From Coprobacillus sp. CAG:826 (lineage in GTDB: Bacteria; Bacillota_I; Bacilli_A; RFN20; CAG-826): a stretch of 64,000 nt of DNA. The position numbers and the translations under genes were made by a program. This document shows, one piece after another, positions 24,614-34,054 of this stretch. The first letter of the stretch is position 1; every line of letters starts with the position of its first letter. Under the pieces are notes generated by a model. The model ran no database searches and had not been told where the DNA came from. It worked only from the letters and a program-made list of their open reading frames with translations. The stretch lies in contig FR897035.1 in the NCBI GenBank assembly GCA_000437235.1, positions 1-64,000 of the forward strand, in the 5' to 3' direction.

Positions 24614-25717
24614 CTATTTTTTATGCATGATTTGCGTTAAATGACTTCCTTGATAAGTGTGAACTCGATTTTTATTTTTTTCTTTTCGATATTCCGCTAT
24701 ATCGATTAAACGAGTAATTAATTCATAAAAAGACATTCCTTTGGATTCAAAAAGATAATAAGCTAAAGAGCCGGGAATGGAATTAATTTCATTGAGATAG
24801 AGTTTTTTTGACTTGGCATTATAAAGAAAATCAAAGCGGACTACCCCTAAGCAATGTAAAGATTCAAAGGCTTTTTTAGCATATTTTTCAATTTCTTCCT
24901 TTAAGGAAAAAGAAATATTCGCGGGAATCTTTCGATAAGTCATTCCGCTAAATTCTTCATATTTGTTTTCAAAAGATAACACTTCATCTTGGGCATTCAC
25001 TTCTTCAATTTCAGAAACCCATATTTTTCTTTCATCTCCTAAAATGGCAATATTAAATTCTTTTAGATGTGATATAACTTTTTCTATCATGACTTCCTCT
25101 TCTAAATGGAATAATGGAATGATGAAACGTTCTACATCTTCTAAATTTTCACATTTATGAACGCCAATAGAAGAACCTAAATGTACGGGCTTTAAAATGA
25201 GAGGAAAAGAAAAATCTGCTAAAAAACTCGATAAAGAAAAATCATCAGAGAAATATTCTTTTTTGGTGATTTTTCTTCCTTCCACTACCGGAATTCCTTC
25301 TTTAAAAAGAAGCTCTTTTGTTAAATATTTATCTTGTAAAATGGCGGCATTTTCAACCCCACCATAACTCACTGGGATTTGTAACGTATCTAAAAATCCA
25401 CCCACCGTTCCATCTTCAGCACCAAAACCATGAACGCATAGAATAGCGGCCTGAATTTCAAAATGATGAAATCCTTGCATAAAATAATTCTTTTTTCTTT
25501 TTTTAATTAAATATCCATTTTTAAAACCTTTTAAGTTTTCATAATTCTCTTTTTTTAGTAAACTTTTTCCTGTAAATAATTCACCTTTTCTAGAAATATA
25601 AATAGGAAGAAAAGGAAGATGTTTTTTCTTACATTCTTCCATGACTAAAAAAGCGGTGACGATGGATATGTCATGCTCCACACTATCGCCACCATAAACA
25701 ATCGCTATTCTTTTCAT
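24614..25717 (-). CDS. ddl: D-alanine-D-alanine ligase
   Basis: 367-residue ATP-grasp enzyme making D-Ala-D-Ala for peptidoglycan. The N-terminal VYGGDSVEHDIS, the HGFGAEDGTVGG segment (about 95-106), the KPVHLGSSIGVHK loop (near 176-188) and the EINSIPGS metal-binding end (near 312) are all present. The residue after EHDIS... and the Tyr/Phe position that decides depsipeptide formation cannot be judged safely by eye. Last gene of the group hydrolase-murF-Nudix-ddl, 12 bases after the Nudix gene, with AAAGGAG. Its product is the direct substrate of MurF encoded upstream. Confidence 0.95.
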   Translation of the reverse strand: MKRIAIVYGGDSVEHDISIVTAFLVMEECKKKHLPFLPIYISRKGELFTGKSLLKKENYENLKGFKNGYLIKKRKKNYFMQGFHHFEIQAAILCVHGFGAEDGTVGGFLDTLQIPVSYGGVENAAILQDKYLTKELLFKEGIPVVEGRKITKKEYFSDDFSLSSFLADFSFPLILKPVHLGSSIGVHKCENLEDVERFIIPLFHLEEEVMIEKVISHLKEFNIAILGDERKIWVSEIEEVNAQDEVLSFENKYEEFSGMTYRKIPANISFSLKEEIEKYAKKAFESLHCLGVVRFDFLYNAKSKKLYLNEINSIPGSLAYYLFESKGMSFYELITRLIDIAEYRKEKNKNRVHTYQGSHLTQIMHKK

Positions 25718-25729
25718 GAATGATCTCCT

Positions 25730-26329
25730 TTAATCGAAGATCGTTTGTTTCTCCTCAATAGCCTTCAAAAAACGTTCCATGGTATGTTGATACATTTTTC
25801 TTGATAAAGGCGGTATTTGGTCTAAAGGAAAAAATTGTACATCCGTTGTTTCATGACAATGCTCAGGAAGAAAACGAACGACCTTTCCTTCAAATACAAT
25901 GACGTATTCGCTCATTTTAGAACTAGAATAGGGTGATAAATCCATAATTCCCACTAAACGGGTGATATCTACTTCTGCCCCTGCTTCTTGTAAACATTCT
26001 TTTTTAGCCCCGGTTTTAGGAGAATCATATAAATCTAACCAGCCGCCTGGTAAAGACCATAAGCCAGAATCTGCTTCTTTTACCATTAAAAGTTCATGTT
26101 TTTCATTAAATATAAAAGTCCGTACCGATAAATTAGGGGTCGGATAAATATTTCTTTCAAAATAAGAAGGTCTTTCAATTTTTACATCAAGAAAATTTTC
26201 GATTGCGTCTCTCGTTATATTTTGTATCTCTTCATAATTTTCTAAAGCATAAGGATCTTTCGAAAAAATCAAACCTATTTTCGCAATGCTATGAATTTTC
26301 ATTAAAATTTGTAAATAATCTTTCTCCAT
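25730..26329 (-). CDS. Nudix hydrolase with degenerate Nudix box
   Basis: 199 residues from the ATG at 26329, eight bases after AAGG; the ATG at 26344 lies at that site. An N-terminal helical part (1-65) precedes a Nudix fold (about 70-190), like the ADP-ribose or nucleoside-diphosphate-sugar hydrolases with a Nudix_N region. The box reads GGWLDLYDSPKTGAKKECLQ, then EAG. The first Glu is Asp, and REUxEE becomes KECLQE, so several metal ligands are altered. Activity or metal use may differ. It lies between murF and ddl, so a cell-wall nucleotide role is possible. Confidence 0.85.
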   Translation of the reverse strand: MEKDYLQILMKIHSIAKIGLIFSKDPYALENYEEIQNITRDAIENFLDVKIERPSYFERNIYPTPNLSVRTFIFNEKHELLMVKEADSGLWSLPGGWLDLYDSPKTGAKKECLQEAGAEVDITRLVGIMDLSPYSSSKMSEYVIVFEGKVVRFLPEHCHETTDVQFFPLDQIPPLSRKMYQHTMERFLKAIEEKQTIFD

Positions 26330-26356
26330 TATGATCACCTTCAAATGTAGTATACT

Positions 26357-27847
26357 CTACTTTAAAAAGGTAGAAAAGGTGTCATTTGCAATCAATAAAA
26401 CATTGATTTTTTCTTCCTTACATTTTTGATAGCCTTCTAAAAAACAAGACACAAATTCAATACGATCTTTCTCTCCATTATTTTCCATATAACCATCATA
26501 AAGCGGATGTTTGTTTTCTTTAGAAACAATATAAACTCGATCAAAATGAATAAGATGACGTCCTATATTTTGATTCACTTTTTCATAATCTTTACCTAAT
26601 TCAATCACGCCAGGCGTGATAATAGCTTTCTTTCCTTTTTGGAGCATCACCGTTTGTATCGCTTCTAAAATGCCTTCTTCATTTCCGTTATAAGCATCAT
26701 CAAAAATCGTCATATGCCCTTGTTTTCGTTTTTTAAAACGATGTTCTACTCCTTCTAAAGAAGGAAGAATTTGTCGAATTTCTTTTTTTGATACGCCCAA
26801 ATCCGTGGCAACTTGAATGGCACCACTAATGTTAGAAAGTTGAAACATTCCGTATAATGGGATAATCATTCTTTCTTTCATATACTCCACTTCTAATCCA
26901 TTCTCATGTCGATTTACATAGAAAAAAATATCTTGATAACTATACCCTTCCATCGTAGTTAAATCTTTTTCCTTCGCTTTCAAATAAGAAGAATCCATAG
27001 AAAAATAACCTTTTTTGGCTTTAAAAAGCAATTTTCTTTTTTCTAGATAGATATTTTCTAACGAATGAAAAGTTTTCATATGCATCTTTCCTATCGCCGT
27101 TAAAACGCCAATATCAGGAACCACAATGGAAAGCAAACGGTCCATTCCCTTTTTTTCATCTACCCCAAATTCTAAAATCATAATTTCGGTATGTTCATCT
27201 AAATTTTCATTGATGAATTTCGTAATTCCCATTGGTGTGTTAATCGATTTCGGTGTCATGATGACTTGATATTTCATTTTTAAAAATTGATAAAGAAAGT
27301 ATTTAAAAGAACTCTTTCCATAACTTCCTGTAATAGCAATCGTTATAAGATGGGGATTGTTTTTCATTTTTCTTTTTGCTTTTTTTATATAATATTTTTG
27401 AATTTCTTTTTCATAAGGTTGAAGTAATGTGGAACTGATTAACAAGCAAAATGAAGCCATAAAAGGAAGCATACTAGCGAAAATAAGTCGAAGGATATAT
27501 GAAGAAAAATAAATAATTGTCCCCCATAAAATAAAAGAAAAAAAGAAAAGTGTTAAGCTTCTTCTCGTCTTTTTTAGCGGCATAAAAGAAGGAGAAAATA
27601 AGTAATCAATCAACCATGCGCATAAAAATAAAATAGTCACATATTCAATCTTTAAAAAGAATAATAAAAAGAAAAGAAGAGGAAAAAAGAAAAGATAAAA
27701 AGATTTTGTCATTCTTTTTTTATCTTCTTGAAATAAGGTCATAAGATAGCGTTTTTTACTATAATATTGAGAAATCAAAAGTGCTTCATGACGAAGAAAA
27801 AATAGTAAAAAAAGAAAAAGGGATAACAAAAAAATGATGATTTTCAT
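26357..27847 (-). CDS. murF: membrane-anchored MurF-type ligase
   Basis: 496 residues. The N-terminal 140 hold about four hydrophobic segments, then comes a Mur ligase core: ATP loop TGSYGKSSFK (near 172; GSYGKSS in place of the common GTNGKT), ILEFGVDEKKGM, and the C-terminal domain with FDDAYNGN (near 386) typical of MurF. It would add D-Ala-D-Ala to the UDP-MurNAc tripeptide. Encoding next to ddl, its substrate supplier, supports this. The membrane part is absent from classical cytosolic MurF. The ATG overlaps the hydrolase stop by four bases. Confidence 0.88.
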   Translation of the reverse strand: MKIIIFLLSLFLFLLFFLRHEALLISQYYSKKRYLMTLFQEDKKRMTKSFYLFFFPLLFFLLFFLKIEYVTILFLCAWLIDYLFSPSFMPLKKTRRSLTLFFFSFILWGTIIYFSSYILRLIFASMLPFMASFCLLISSTLLQPYEKEIQKYYIKKAKRKMKNNPHLITIAITGSYGKSSFKYFLYQFLKMKYQVIMTPKSINTPMGITKFINENLDEHTEIMILEFGVDEKKGMDRLLSIVVPDIGVLTAIGKMHMKTFHSLENIYLEKRKLLFKAKKGYFSMDSSYLKAKEKDLTTMEGYSYQDIFFYVNRHENGLEVEYMKERMIIPLYGMFQLSNISGAIQVATDLGVSKKEIRQILPSLEGVEHRFKKRKQGHMTIFDDAYNGNEEGILEAIQTVMLQKGKKAIITPGVIELGKDYEKVNQNIGRHLIHFDRVYIVSKENKHPLYDGYMENNGEKDRIEFVSCFLEGYQKCKEEKINVLLIANDTFSTFLK

Positions 27848-28509
27848 TTTGCTAGCACCTCTTTTATTTTTTTAATGATTTCACTTTTATATCGTTGATA
27901 AGCAAAATGATTTCCTTTTTCTATCCATAATTCACTATTCCTCAAATAGTGGTGTGCTTCTTCCATTTGTTGAATGGTAACTTCTTCATCTTCACTTCCA
28001 ATAAAAAGCACAACAGGTTTTTCAAAATGTTGCATTTCAAAAACAGGATATCGATGCACCATTCTTACTAAAGTAGAGCGAAGATATCCTTCTGCATTTA
28101 AATAATCTCTACTGGGTTTAGATGGCTTTTTAAATAATAAGTTCCACCATTTTTTATGACGTTTTTTAGGAAGAATAGAAGGCGCTAATAAAATAAGAGG
28201 GACTGGTTCGATTCTAGAAGCATAATACATTGCTAACTTTCCACCAAAGGAGTGCCCTACAATTAATGAAATTTGAATATGATTTTCTTTTAATACGCGA
28301 TGAATATAAGCTAAATAATCTTCAATATCATAGGCTTTTTCTAAGGGGGCTTTTTTGCCAAAACCAGGAAGATCAAGTAATACACTATTGGCAAAAAGTT
28401 GGTGATCTTTGGCTAAGTCTTCTAAATAAGAAGCATCTAGTCCCCACCCATGTAAAAAAAGAATATAAGGATAATTTTCTTGTTTTTTGTGAATGATAAT
28501 TCCTTCCAT
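27844..28509 (-). CDS. alpha/beta hydrolase
   Basis: 221 residues of alpha/beta hydrolase fold. The oxyanion stretch is LHGWGLDASYL (near 19-29), the nucleophile elbow is VGHSFGGK (Ser near 86), the acid is probably in FIGSEDEEV (near 170), and the His is in KGNHFAYQRY (near 199). The substrate is unknown; an esterase or lipase-like role is usual. It overlaps murF by four bases and opens the hydrolase-murF-Nudix-ddl group, so a link with the cell envelope is inferred from context only. GGAGAAAAG precedes the start. Confidence 0.88.
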   Translation of the reverse strand: MEGIIIHKKQENYPYILFLHGWGLDASYLEDLAKDHQLFANSVLLDLPGFGKKAPLEKAYDIEDYLAYIHRVLKENHIQISLIVGHSFGGKLAMYYASRIEPVPLILLAPSILPKKRHKKWWNLLFKKPSKPSRDYLNAEGYLRSTLVRMVHRYPVFEMQHFEKPVVLFIGSEDEEVTIQQMEEAHHYLRNSELWIEKGNHFAYQRYKSEIIKKIKEVLAK

Positions 28510-28574
28510 TGTCTTTTCTCCTTAAATCACTATATGAGATAAAGAAAAAAAACATAACGGAGCCATAAAAAGAA

Positions 28575-28597
28575 AAAAGTTCAACAACGTGAACTTT
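28575..28597 (-). terminator. terminator after cdaA
   Basis: On the minus strand AAAGTTCA pairs with TGAACTTT across CGTTGT, followed by TTTTTC. It separates cdaA from the murF-ddl group. Confidence 0.7.
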
Positions 28598-29425
28598 CTA
28601 TTCTTCATTCATATTTGGATTTAAGAATTCAATTAATTTTTCTTTAAAATTGCTTGCATAACATTTTTCAATTTTACCATTTTGGTAAATATGAATGGAA
28701 CCTGTTTCTTCAGAAACGGTAATGGAAATACAATCATAAGTTTCGGTAATACCTAAGGCCGCCCGGTGACGAGAGCCTAATGAACCTGGCATGGCTTTAT
28801 TAGAAACAGATACGGAGTCAAAAATGACACCTGCACGAATGATACGACCTTCACGAATGATGGTAGCGCCATCATGAAGTGGGGTGCCTTTATAGAAAAT
28901 CGTGCGTAATAACTCGTTTTTCGGTTCCGCATCGATATCGGACCATCTAGAGAAATGATCGGTGGTAATACGGTCCTCTTTTTCAATGGTAATAAGGGCG
29001 CCACATTTTTCATGAGACATCGCTAAGATAGCGGTGGTTAATTCATCAACGAGTTGAATACTGCTAATTTTTTCTACTTTATTCTTTTTCGTACTAAAGA
29101 TTCCACTAAAATGAAATTCATCTCGTAAAACACTTCGAATCTCATTTCCTGTTAAGATGATTGTGGCGACCACGAAGGAAACAATAATCATACAAATCAC
29201 AATCGTTCCTAATGGCAAATTAAAGGTTAAATTTAAAACTAATAGTGCACATAAGATGGTAAAAACAACACGGAAGCCTTTGGCTTTTATGTAGCGATAT
29301 ACAAAAGCTAACACTAATGCCATGGCAATTAAAGCTAAAATGTAATCAACTAAAAAGAATGGATTTTGAAATTGCTGTTGAATGTCTTGAAATTTCGCGG
29401 GCCACTCCCACAATATATGAAACAT
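28598..29425 (-). CDS. cdaA: diadenylate cyclase CdaA
   Basis: Makes cyclic di-AMP from two ATP. The 275 residues include three membrane helices (about 20-105) and the DAC domain (about 115-260) with the diagnostic DGATII (near 188) and RHRAALG (near 221) motifs. In most Firmicutes cdaA is followed by cdaR and glmM; neither is here, the next gene being a hydrolase behind a terminator. Cyclic di-AMP normally controls potassium and osmolyte balance and wall integrity. The start has AGGTGCG at usable spacing. Confidence 0.95.
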   Translation of the reverse strand: MFHILWEWPAKFQDIQQQFQNPFFLVDYILALIAMALVLAFVYRYIKAKGFRVVFTILCALLVLNLTFNLPLGTIVICMIIVSFVVATIILTGNEIRSVLRDEFHFSGIFSTKKNKVEKISSIQLVDELTTAILAMSHEKCGALITIEKEDRITTDHFSRWSDIDAEPKNELLRTIFYKGTPLHDGATIIREGRIIRAGVIFDSVSVSNKAMPGSLGSRHRAALGITETYDCISITVSEETGSIHIYQNGKIEKCYASNFKEKLIEFLNPNMNEE

Positions 29426-29612
29426 ATACTACGCACCTACTTTCTCTTTTAAAACTACAAATTCATCTATGAAAACTTATTCTAATCTCATTTTTTCGAG
29501 AACATCTATTCTTTTGTATCAAAAAAATACGACAAAAAAAGACTTTTCGCCTATATTATTGCATAGGTGTTGAAATTTTAAAAGAAATATTTACCATTTT
29601 TCTTTAGGAAGA

Positions 29613-30452
29613 TCAATTAAAAATGCTAATAATGCCTAATACGATGACAACTAAAGATAAAAAAATGGCAAACCAACCCATTGTTTTTCGGTTGGTCACT
29701 ACATAGGATACCCCAATACTACCAAGACAGCCACCAATGGCAATGACAATACTTCCCAATCCCGCCGCCTGAGAAATGATTTCTTTTTGACGGAGGACAA
29801 ATAAAATAACGGCTGCTAAAGTGAATAACATGGAGCAGATAAATGCGCCTACCGTCACTTTCTTTTGACTACTGATATTTTTCTTTTGTGTCTGTTCTTG
29901 TATCGCTTGATATTGTTGAACTTCTTCTTCACTTACCGCATCAAAATAAGGAGATAACTGTAGTTGTCCTATGATTTCATTTTGATAACTATCTTTCAAA
30001 ATGAAAACAAAACCATTAAGAAAAGATGGGTTTTGAATAGTTGTTTTTGTTAAGTCTAAAGAAGTAAAGCCATAATCGCTCCACTTCATCCTTTCATCCA
30101 AAGCAAAAATATGATGATAAGCTAAATATTTTGCTTCCGCAATCACGGTTTTTACCAATAGTTCTTCTATACCCTGATGAGCATAATTTTCATCCACAAA
30201 AGGTCCCATCATCATTAAAGTTTCCATTTCTTCATGATTTTCACCCATAATTTTAGCTTTAACTAAAGTAATAAAACCCGTAATTTTTCCATTGCTTTCC
30301 ACAACAAAAGTTAAATTTTTCATAAAATCTTTGGTGGTGCGAAGATGACTCATTTGATATTCATACGCTTTTTGTTCTTTTAAAGAACACGCGCGAAGGA
30401 TAAGACTAACTTCTTTTATATCACTTCTTTTTTCTTTTCGTACAAAATGCAT
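29613..30452 (-). CDS. GNAT-like domain fused to membrane segments
   Basis: 279 residues. The N-terminal 150 resemble a GNAT acetyltransferase (MHFVRKEKRSDIKEV, FVVESNGKITGFITL, then FVDENYAHQGIEELLVKTVI in the acetyl-CoA loop region, although the R/QxxGxG/A loop is imperfect). A linker (about 180-205) leads to three membrane segments at the C-terminus (about 205-279). It follows the lgt-like gene after three bases, so they are one operon. No family is recognised for the combination, and the acetyl-acceptor is unknown. GGAGG precedes the start. Confidence 0.7.
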   Translation of the reverse strand: MHFVRKEKRSDIKEVSLILRACSLKEQKAYEYQMSHLRTTKDFMKNLTFVVESNGKITGFITLVKAKIMGENHEEMETLMMMGPFVDENYAHQGIEELLVKTVIAEAKYLAYHHIFALDERMKWSDYGFTSLDLTKTTIQNPSFLNGFVFILKDSYQNEIIGQLQLSPYFDAVSEEEVQQYQAIQEQTQKKNISSQKKVTVGAFICSMLFTLAAVILFVLRQKEIISQAAGLGSIVIAIGGCLGSIGVSYVVTNRKTMGWFAIFLSLVVIVLGIISIFN

Positions 30453-30455
30453 CGT

Positions 30456-31262
30456 TTATTCCTCCACTTCTTTCTTCTTGATCCAAGGATTTTGTTGTTG
30501 GAAAAATGGACATTTTTCAGGATGAAAGAAGAGAAAATAAGCGCCAATAGCAATAATTACGATGGAAATCCATTGCGAAGTTGAAAGAAGATAAACGCCA
30601 CGAATTTCATCGCCTCTAAAGAATTCAATAATGAAACGCCAAATTCCATAACAAAAGAAATATAATCCACTCATTAAATAAGGTTTTTTCTTTTTTAATA
30701 AGAAAGTACAAGTAATCAAACAAGCGCTTAAAAGGAATAAGAAACAAGCTTCATATAGTTGAACAGGTAAAGCATATTCTCCTTCATTTAATGAAGCAAA
30801 GTGGAAACCATGTTGGGCATCCACAAGTTTTCCATAGCAACATCCTGATAGAAAACAACCAATTCTTCCTAAAGCGTGTCCAAAAGGTAAAACTGGTAAA
30901 ATTAATTCCATATATTTACGCAAATCTAAACCATAAAGCTTGACGTAAAGAACTCCCATAAGAATTCCCCCAATGGCCCCACCATAGAAAACTAAGCCAC
31001 CATCCACAAATAAGCAGCGAAGTGCTTCTTTGACACTATGAAAGGTAGGAATCATGGTAATAAAGAACAAAAATCTAGCGCCAAAGGAGGCACCAAACAA
31101 AACAAAGCAACATAAGAAAACGATGTCTTTCTTAGGAAGTTGAAATTCTTTTTTCTTGTGATTTATAAGAAGAACTAAAACGAATGACCAAAGTGCGCCT
31201 AAAACCATCATAAGCGTGTAAGAATCAATCGCTAATCCAAAAATATGTAATGTTGGTTTCAT
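30456..31262 (-). CDS. Lgt-family membrane protein, variant active site
   Basis: 268 residues and about seven membrane helices in the Lgt arrangement. Classical Lgt (for example E. coli) has DGGMSFHGGLIG and GRLGNFINGE, with a key His and Asn residues. Here the matching text is DGGLVFYGGAIGG and GRIGCFLSGCCYGK, so the His is Tyr, the first Asn is Cys, the second is Ser, and the Glu region has two Cys. It is therefore an Lgt homologue of the GCCYG type, which may not be the main prolipoprotein diacylglyceryl transferase. The window encodes many lipoproteins, so a genuine Lgt is expected somewhere. Confidence 0.8.
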   Translation of the reverse strand: MKPTLHIFGLAIDSYTLMMVLGALWSFVLVLLINHKKKEFQLPKKDIVFLCCFVLFGASFGARFLFFITMIPTFHSVKEALRCLFVDGGLVFYGGAIGGILMGVLYVKLYGLDLRKYMELILPVLPFGHALGRIGCFLSGCCYGKLVDAQHGFHFASLNEGEYALPVQLYEACFLFLLSACLITCTFLLKKKKPYLMSGLYFFCYGIWRFIIEFFRGDEIRGVYLLSTSQWISIVIIAIGAYFLFFHPEKCPFFQQQNPWIKKKEVEE

Positions 31263-31331
31263 AACACCTATCTCCTAACTCATGCTTAAAGAATAACATA
31301 TCTTTAACAAGAAAACAAAGTTTTCTATGTT

Positions 31332-31366
31332 AAAAAAAGCTATGCACTTTGATAGGTACATAGCTT
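31332..31366 (-). terminator. terminator of the P-type ATPase gene
   Basis: On the minus strand AAGCTATG pairs with CATAGCTT around a 14-base loop, followed by TTTTTT. Confidence 0.75.
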
Positions 31367-31376
31367 AATTTTTCTA

Positions 31377-34034
31377 TTATTTTTTGTTAGTTTTTTTCTT
31401 TTCCATACATCTTTGAATCCATTTAATGAATTCCATAATCGGAATAATGGAAATCGCTAAACCTAAAGCAATTGCATATTCTCCTAAATCGATGTATTCA
31501 AAGCCAAAGGCATCGCGTAAGAACGGCACATAAATCACCAACGTGGTAAGGACTAAAGCACCAATCATAGAGAGCCAAAGGAATTTATTTTGATGTTTTA
31601 AAGTAAATACGGATTTTCTTCTAGAACGCATATTGAAGGAATGGAAAATTTCTACTAAAGAAAGCGTTAAGAAAGCCATGGTAATACCATCTGCGCTATT
31701 GAGATCACTCCAACTTCCACCTTCAATCACGTGACCAATAAAGTAAGCCGCTAAAGTTAAAAGGGTAATTAAGACTCCTTGAATCAGTACATCCGTGCCC
31801 ATTTGACCAGCAAAGATACCTTCTTTCGAATCACGAGGATTTCGTTTCATGCTATCAGGTTCGCTATCTTCCATTCCTAAACCTATCGCAGGGAAACAGT
31901 CGGTAATTAAGTTAATCCATAATAAATGTGGTGCTTTTAAAACAGTAAATCCTAACATAGAGGCTACAAAAATAGATAAAACTTCTGCTAAGTTACTAGA
32001 AAGAAGAAACTGAATCGCTTTACGAATATTATCATAAACTCTTCTACCCTCTTCTACTGCTGAAACAATGGTGGCAAAGTTATCATCCGCTAAAACCATA
32101 TCCGCTACATTTTTGGTAACGTCGGTTCCGGTAATTCCCATACCAATACCAATATCAGCATTTTTAATCGATGGAGCGTCGTTAACACCATCGCCTGTCA
32201 TCGCGGTAATTTTTCCTACCTTTTGCCAAGCTTGAACGATTCTTACTTTGTGTTCTGGTTGCACACGTGCATAGACACTATATTCTTGAATATGAAGGGT
32301 TAATTCTTCATCGCTCATATCATTTAATTCAGCGCCGGTAATGGCTTGCTTTTCATTAGTTAAAATGCCTAATTGAGTAGCAATAGCAACTGCGGTATCC
32401 CGGTGATCACCGGTAATCATTACTACCCGAATGCCTGCTTCTTTACATTCTTGGATAGCGGCTTTAACTTCAGGACGGATAGGATCAATCATACCTGTTA
32501 ACCCTATGTAACATAAATCATGTTCAAGGTCCTTCGCTTCAAAAGATGTTGGTAAAGTATCAACTTTACGCATCGCGGCGCAAAGAACCCGCAAAGCTTT
32601 GGAGGCCATCTCTTTATTTCTATTTAAAATTTCATTTCTTTTTTCTTCATCTAAAGGAACGATTTCTTTTCCGTCCCAATAAGAGGTACATAATTTTAAT
32701 ACTTCATCGGGTGCCCCCTTTGTGAATTGCACATAACCATCTTCAAAACGATGTACAGTAGACATCATTTTACGCATGGAATCAAAAGGTGCTTCACCCA
32801 TACGTTTATATTTTTCTTTTTCATCATTTTTATTTAAACCTAAAGTAAAAGCATAGTTGACTAAAGCACACTCCGTTGGTTCACCCACTGCGCCACCTTC
32901 TTCAAGTTCGGCATCCGAACATAAAGACATTGCTTCGGCTAAAAGTTTCTCATCTTCACCATGATGTTCAACCACTGTCATTTTATTTTGGGTTAAAGTC
33001 CCCGTTTTATCCGAACAAATCACTTGGGTACAACCTAAAGTTTCTACAGCCGTTAACTTACGAATCGTGGCGTTTCTTCTTGACATTTTCGTTACACCAA
33101 TCGATAAAACAATGGTAACGACCGCTGCTAAACCTTCAGGAATTGCCGCCACTGCTAAAGAAATAGCAATCATGAATGTATTTAAAATGGTCTCACCCGT
33201 AATCCCACCATTTAAACCATTTCGTAATAAATCAACCACAAAGATTACAACGCAGATAATTAACACTAAAATCGTTAGAATTTTACTTAATTGGTTGAGT
33301 TTCTTTTGTAAAGGTGTTTCTCCGTCTTTGGCTTTAGATAAGGCATCAGCAATTTTTCCCATTTCTGTATCCATACCAGTAGAGATGACTACTGCTTTAG
33401 CTCGTCCATAAACAATATTGCTGCCCATATAAAGCATATTTTTACGATCACCTAATAAAGGTTCTTTGTCGTTTTCAATTTCAATTTTTTCTTCTTGTTT
33501 TAATACTGGTACTGATTCACCCGTTAAAGCGGCTTCTTCCACTTTTAAACTTGCGCATTCAATAATTCGTGCATCACTTGGAACGGCATCTCCGGCTTCT
33601 AATAAAATCACATCACCGGGAACAATATCTTCGGAATTTGTAATTAATACGTGGCCATCACGAATAACTCTTGTTGTCGCTTTCGACATTTCTTGTAAAG
33701 CTTCAATGGCTTTTTCCGCTTTACTTTCTTGATAGACACCAAGAATTGCGTTCACTAAGACGACCACCATAATAATGATGACATCGGCTGGTGATTCGTG
33801 ACTAATAATCGAAGTAATTAACGAAACAATCGCCGCCGCAATTAAGACTAACACCATTGGATCTTTTAATTCACCTAAGAATCTAAGGATTAAGGGTGTC
33901 TTTTTTCCTTCTTTTAGTTTGTTTTTTCCAAATGTAACTTGGCGCTTTTCTACTTCTTTTATTGAAAGACCAAGGTCTCTTGAAGTCTCTTGCTCTTGAA
34001 TAACTTCTTCAACATTTTTTAAGTACTCTTTCAT
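31377..34034 (-). CDS. P2-type cation ATPase, probable Mn2+ exporter
   Basis: 885 residues from the ATG at 34034 (MKEYLKNVEE), which has GGGAGGA upstream. The frame stays open to 34106, but that extension runs through the riboswitch terminator and is not coding. Motifs: TGES near 172, PEGL in the fourth membrane helix, CSDKTGTLTQ phosphorylation site, MTGDGVNDAP, and ITDCFPAIGLGMED in the sixth helix. By sequence it is a Ca2+-ATPase-like (P2A) pump. The yybP-ykoY riboswitch in its leader points to Mn2+, as known for Lactococcus YoaB. Metal choice is inferred from the RNA, not from the protein. Confidence 0.92.
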   Translation of the reverse strand: MKEYLKNVEEVIQEQETSRDLGLSIKEVEKRQVTFGKNKLKEGKKTPLILRFLGELKDPMVLVLIAAAIVSLITSIISHESPADVIIIMVVVLVNAILGVYQESKAEKAIEALQEMSKATTRVIRDGHVLITNSEDIVPGDVILLEAGDAVPSDARIIECASLKVEEAALTGESVPVLKQEEKIEIENDKEPLLGDRKNMLYMGSNIVYGRAKAVVISTGMDTEMGKIADALSKAKDGETPLQKKLNQLSKILTILVLIICVVIFVVDLLRNGLNGGITGETILNTFMIAISLAVAAIPEGLAAVVTIVLSIGVTKMSRRNATIRKLTAVETLGCTQVICSDKTGTLTQNKMTVVEHHGEDEKLLAEAMSLCSDAELEEGGAVGEPTECALVNYAFTLGLNKNDEKEKYKRMGEAPFDSMRKMMSTVHRFEDGYVQFTKGAPDEVLKLCTSYWDGKEIVPLDEEKRNEILNRNKEMASKALRVLCAAMRKVDTLPTSFEAKDLEHDLCYIGLTGMIDPIRPEVKAAIQECKEAGIRVVMITGDHRDTAVAIATQLGILTNEKQAITGAELNDMSDEELTLHIQEYSVYARVQPEHKVRIVQAWQKVGKITAMTGDGVNDAPSIKNADIGIGMGITGTDVTKNVADMVLADDNFATIVSAVEEGRRVYDNIRKAIQFLLSSNLAEVLSIFVASMLGFTVLKAPHLLWINLITDCFPAIGLGMEDSEPDSMKRNPRDSKEGIFAGQMGTDVLIQGVLITLLTLAAYFIGHVIEGGSWSDLNSADGITMAFLTLSLVEIFHSFNMRSRRKSVFTLKHQNKFLWLSMIGALVLTTLVIYVPFLRDAFGFEYIDLGEYAIALGLAISIIPIMEFIKWIQRCMEKKKTNKK

Positions 34035-34054
34035 GTTTTCCTCCCGTCGAGTCA

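Noticed and set aside
33067..33732. Two plus-strand open frames (114 and 88 codons) inside the ATPase gene
   Set aside because: They lie antisense to a strongly conserved ATPase, have no ribosome site and no recognisable protein features.
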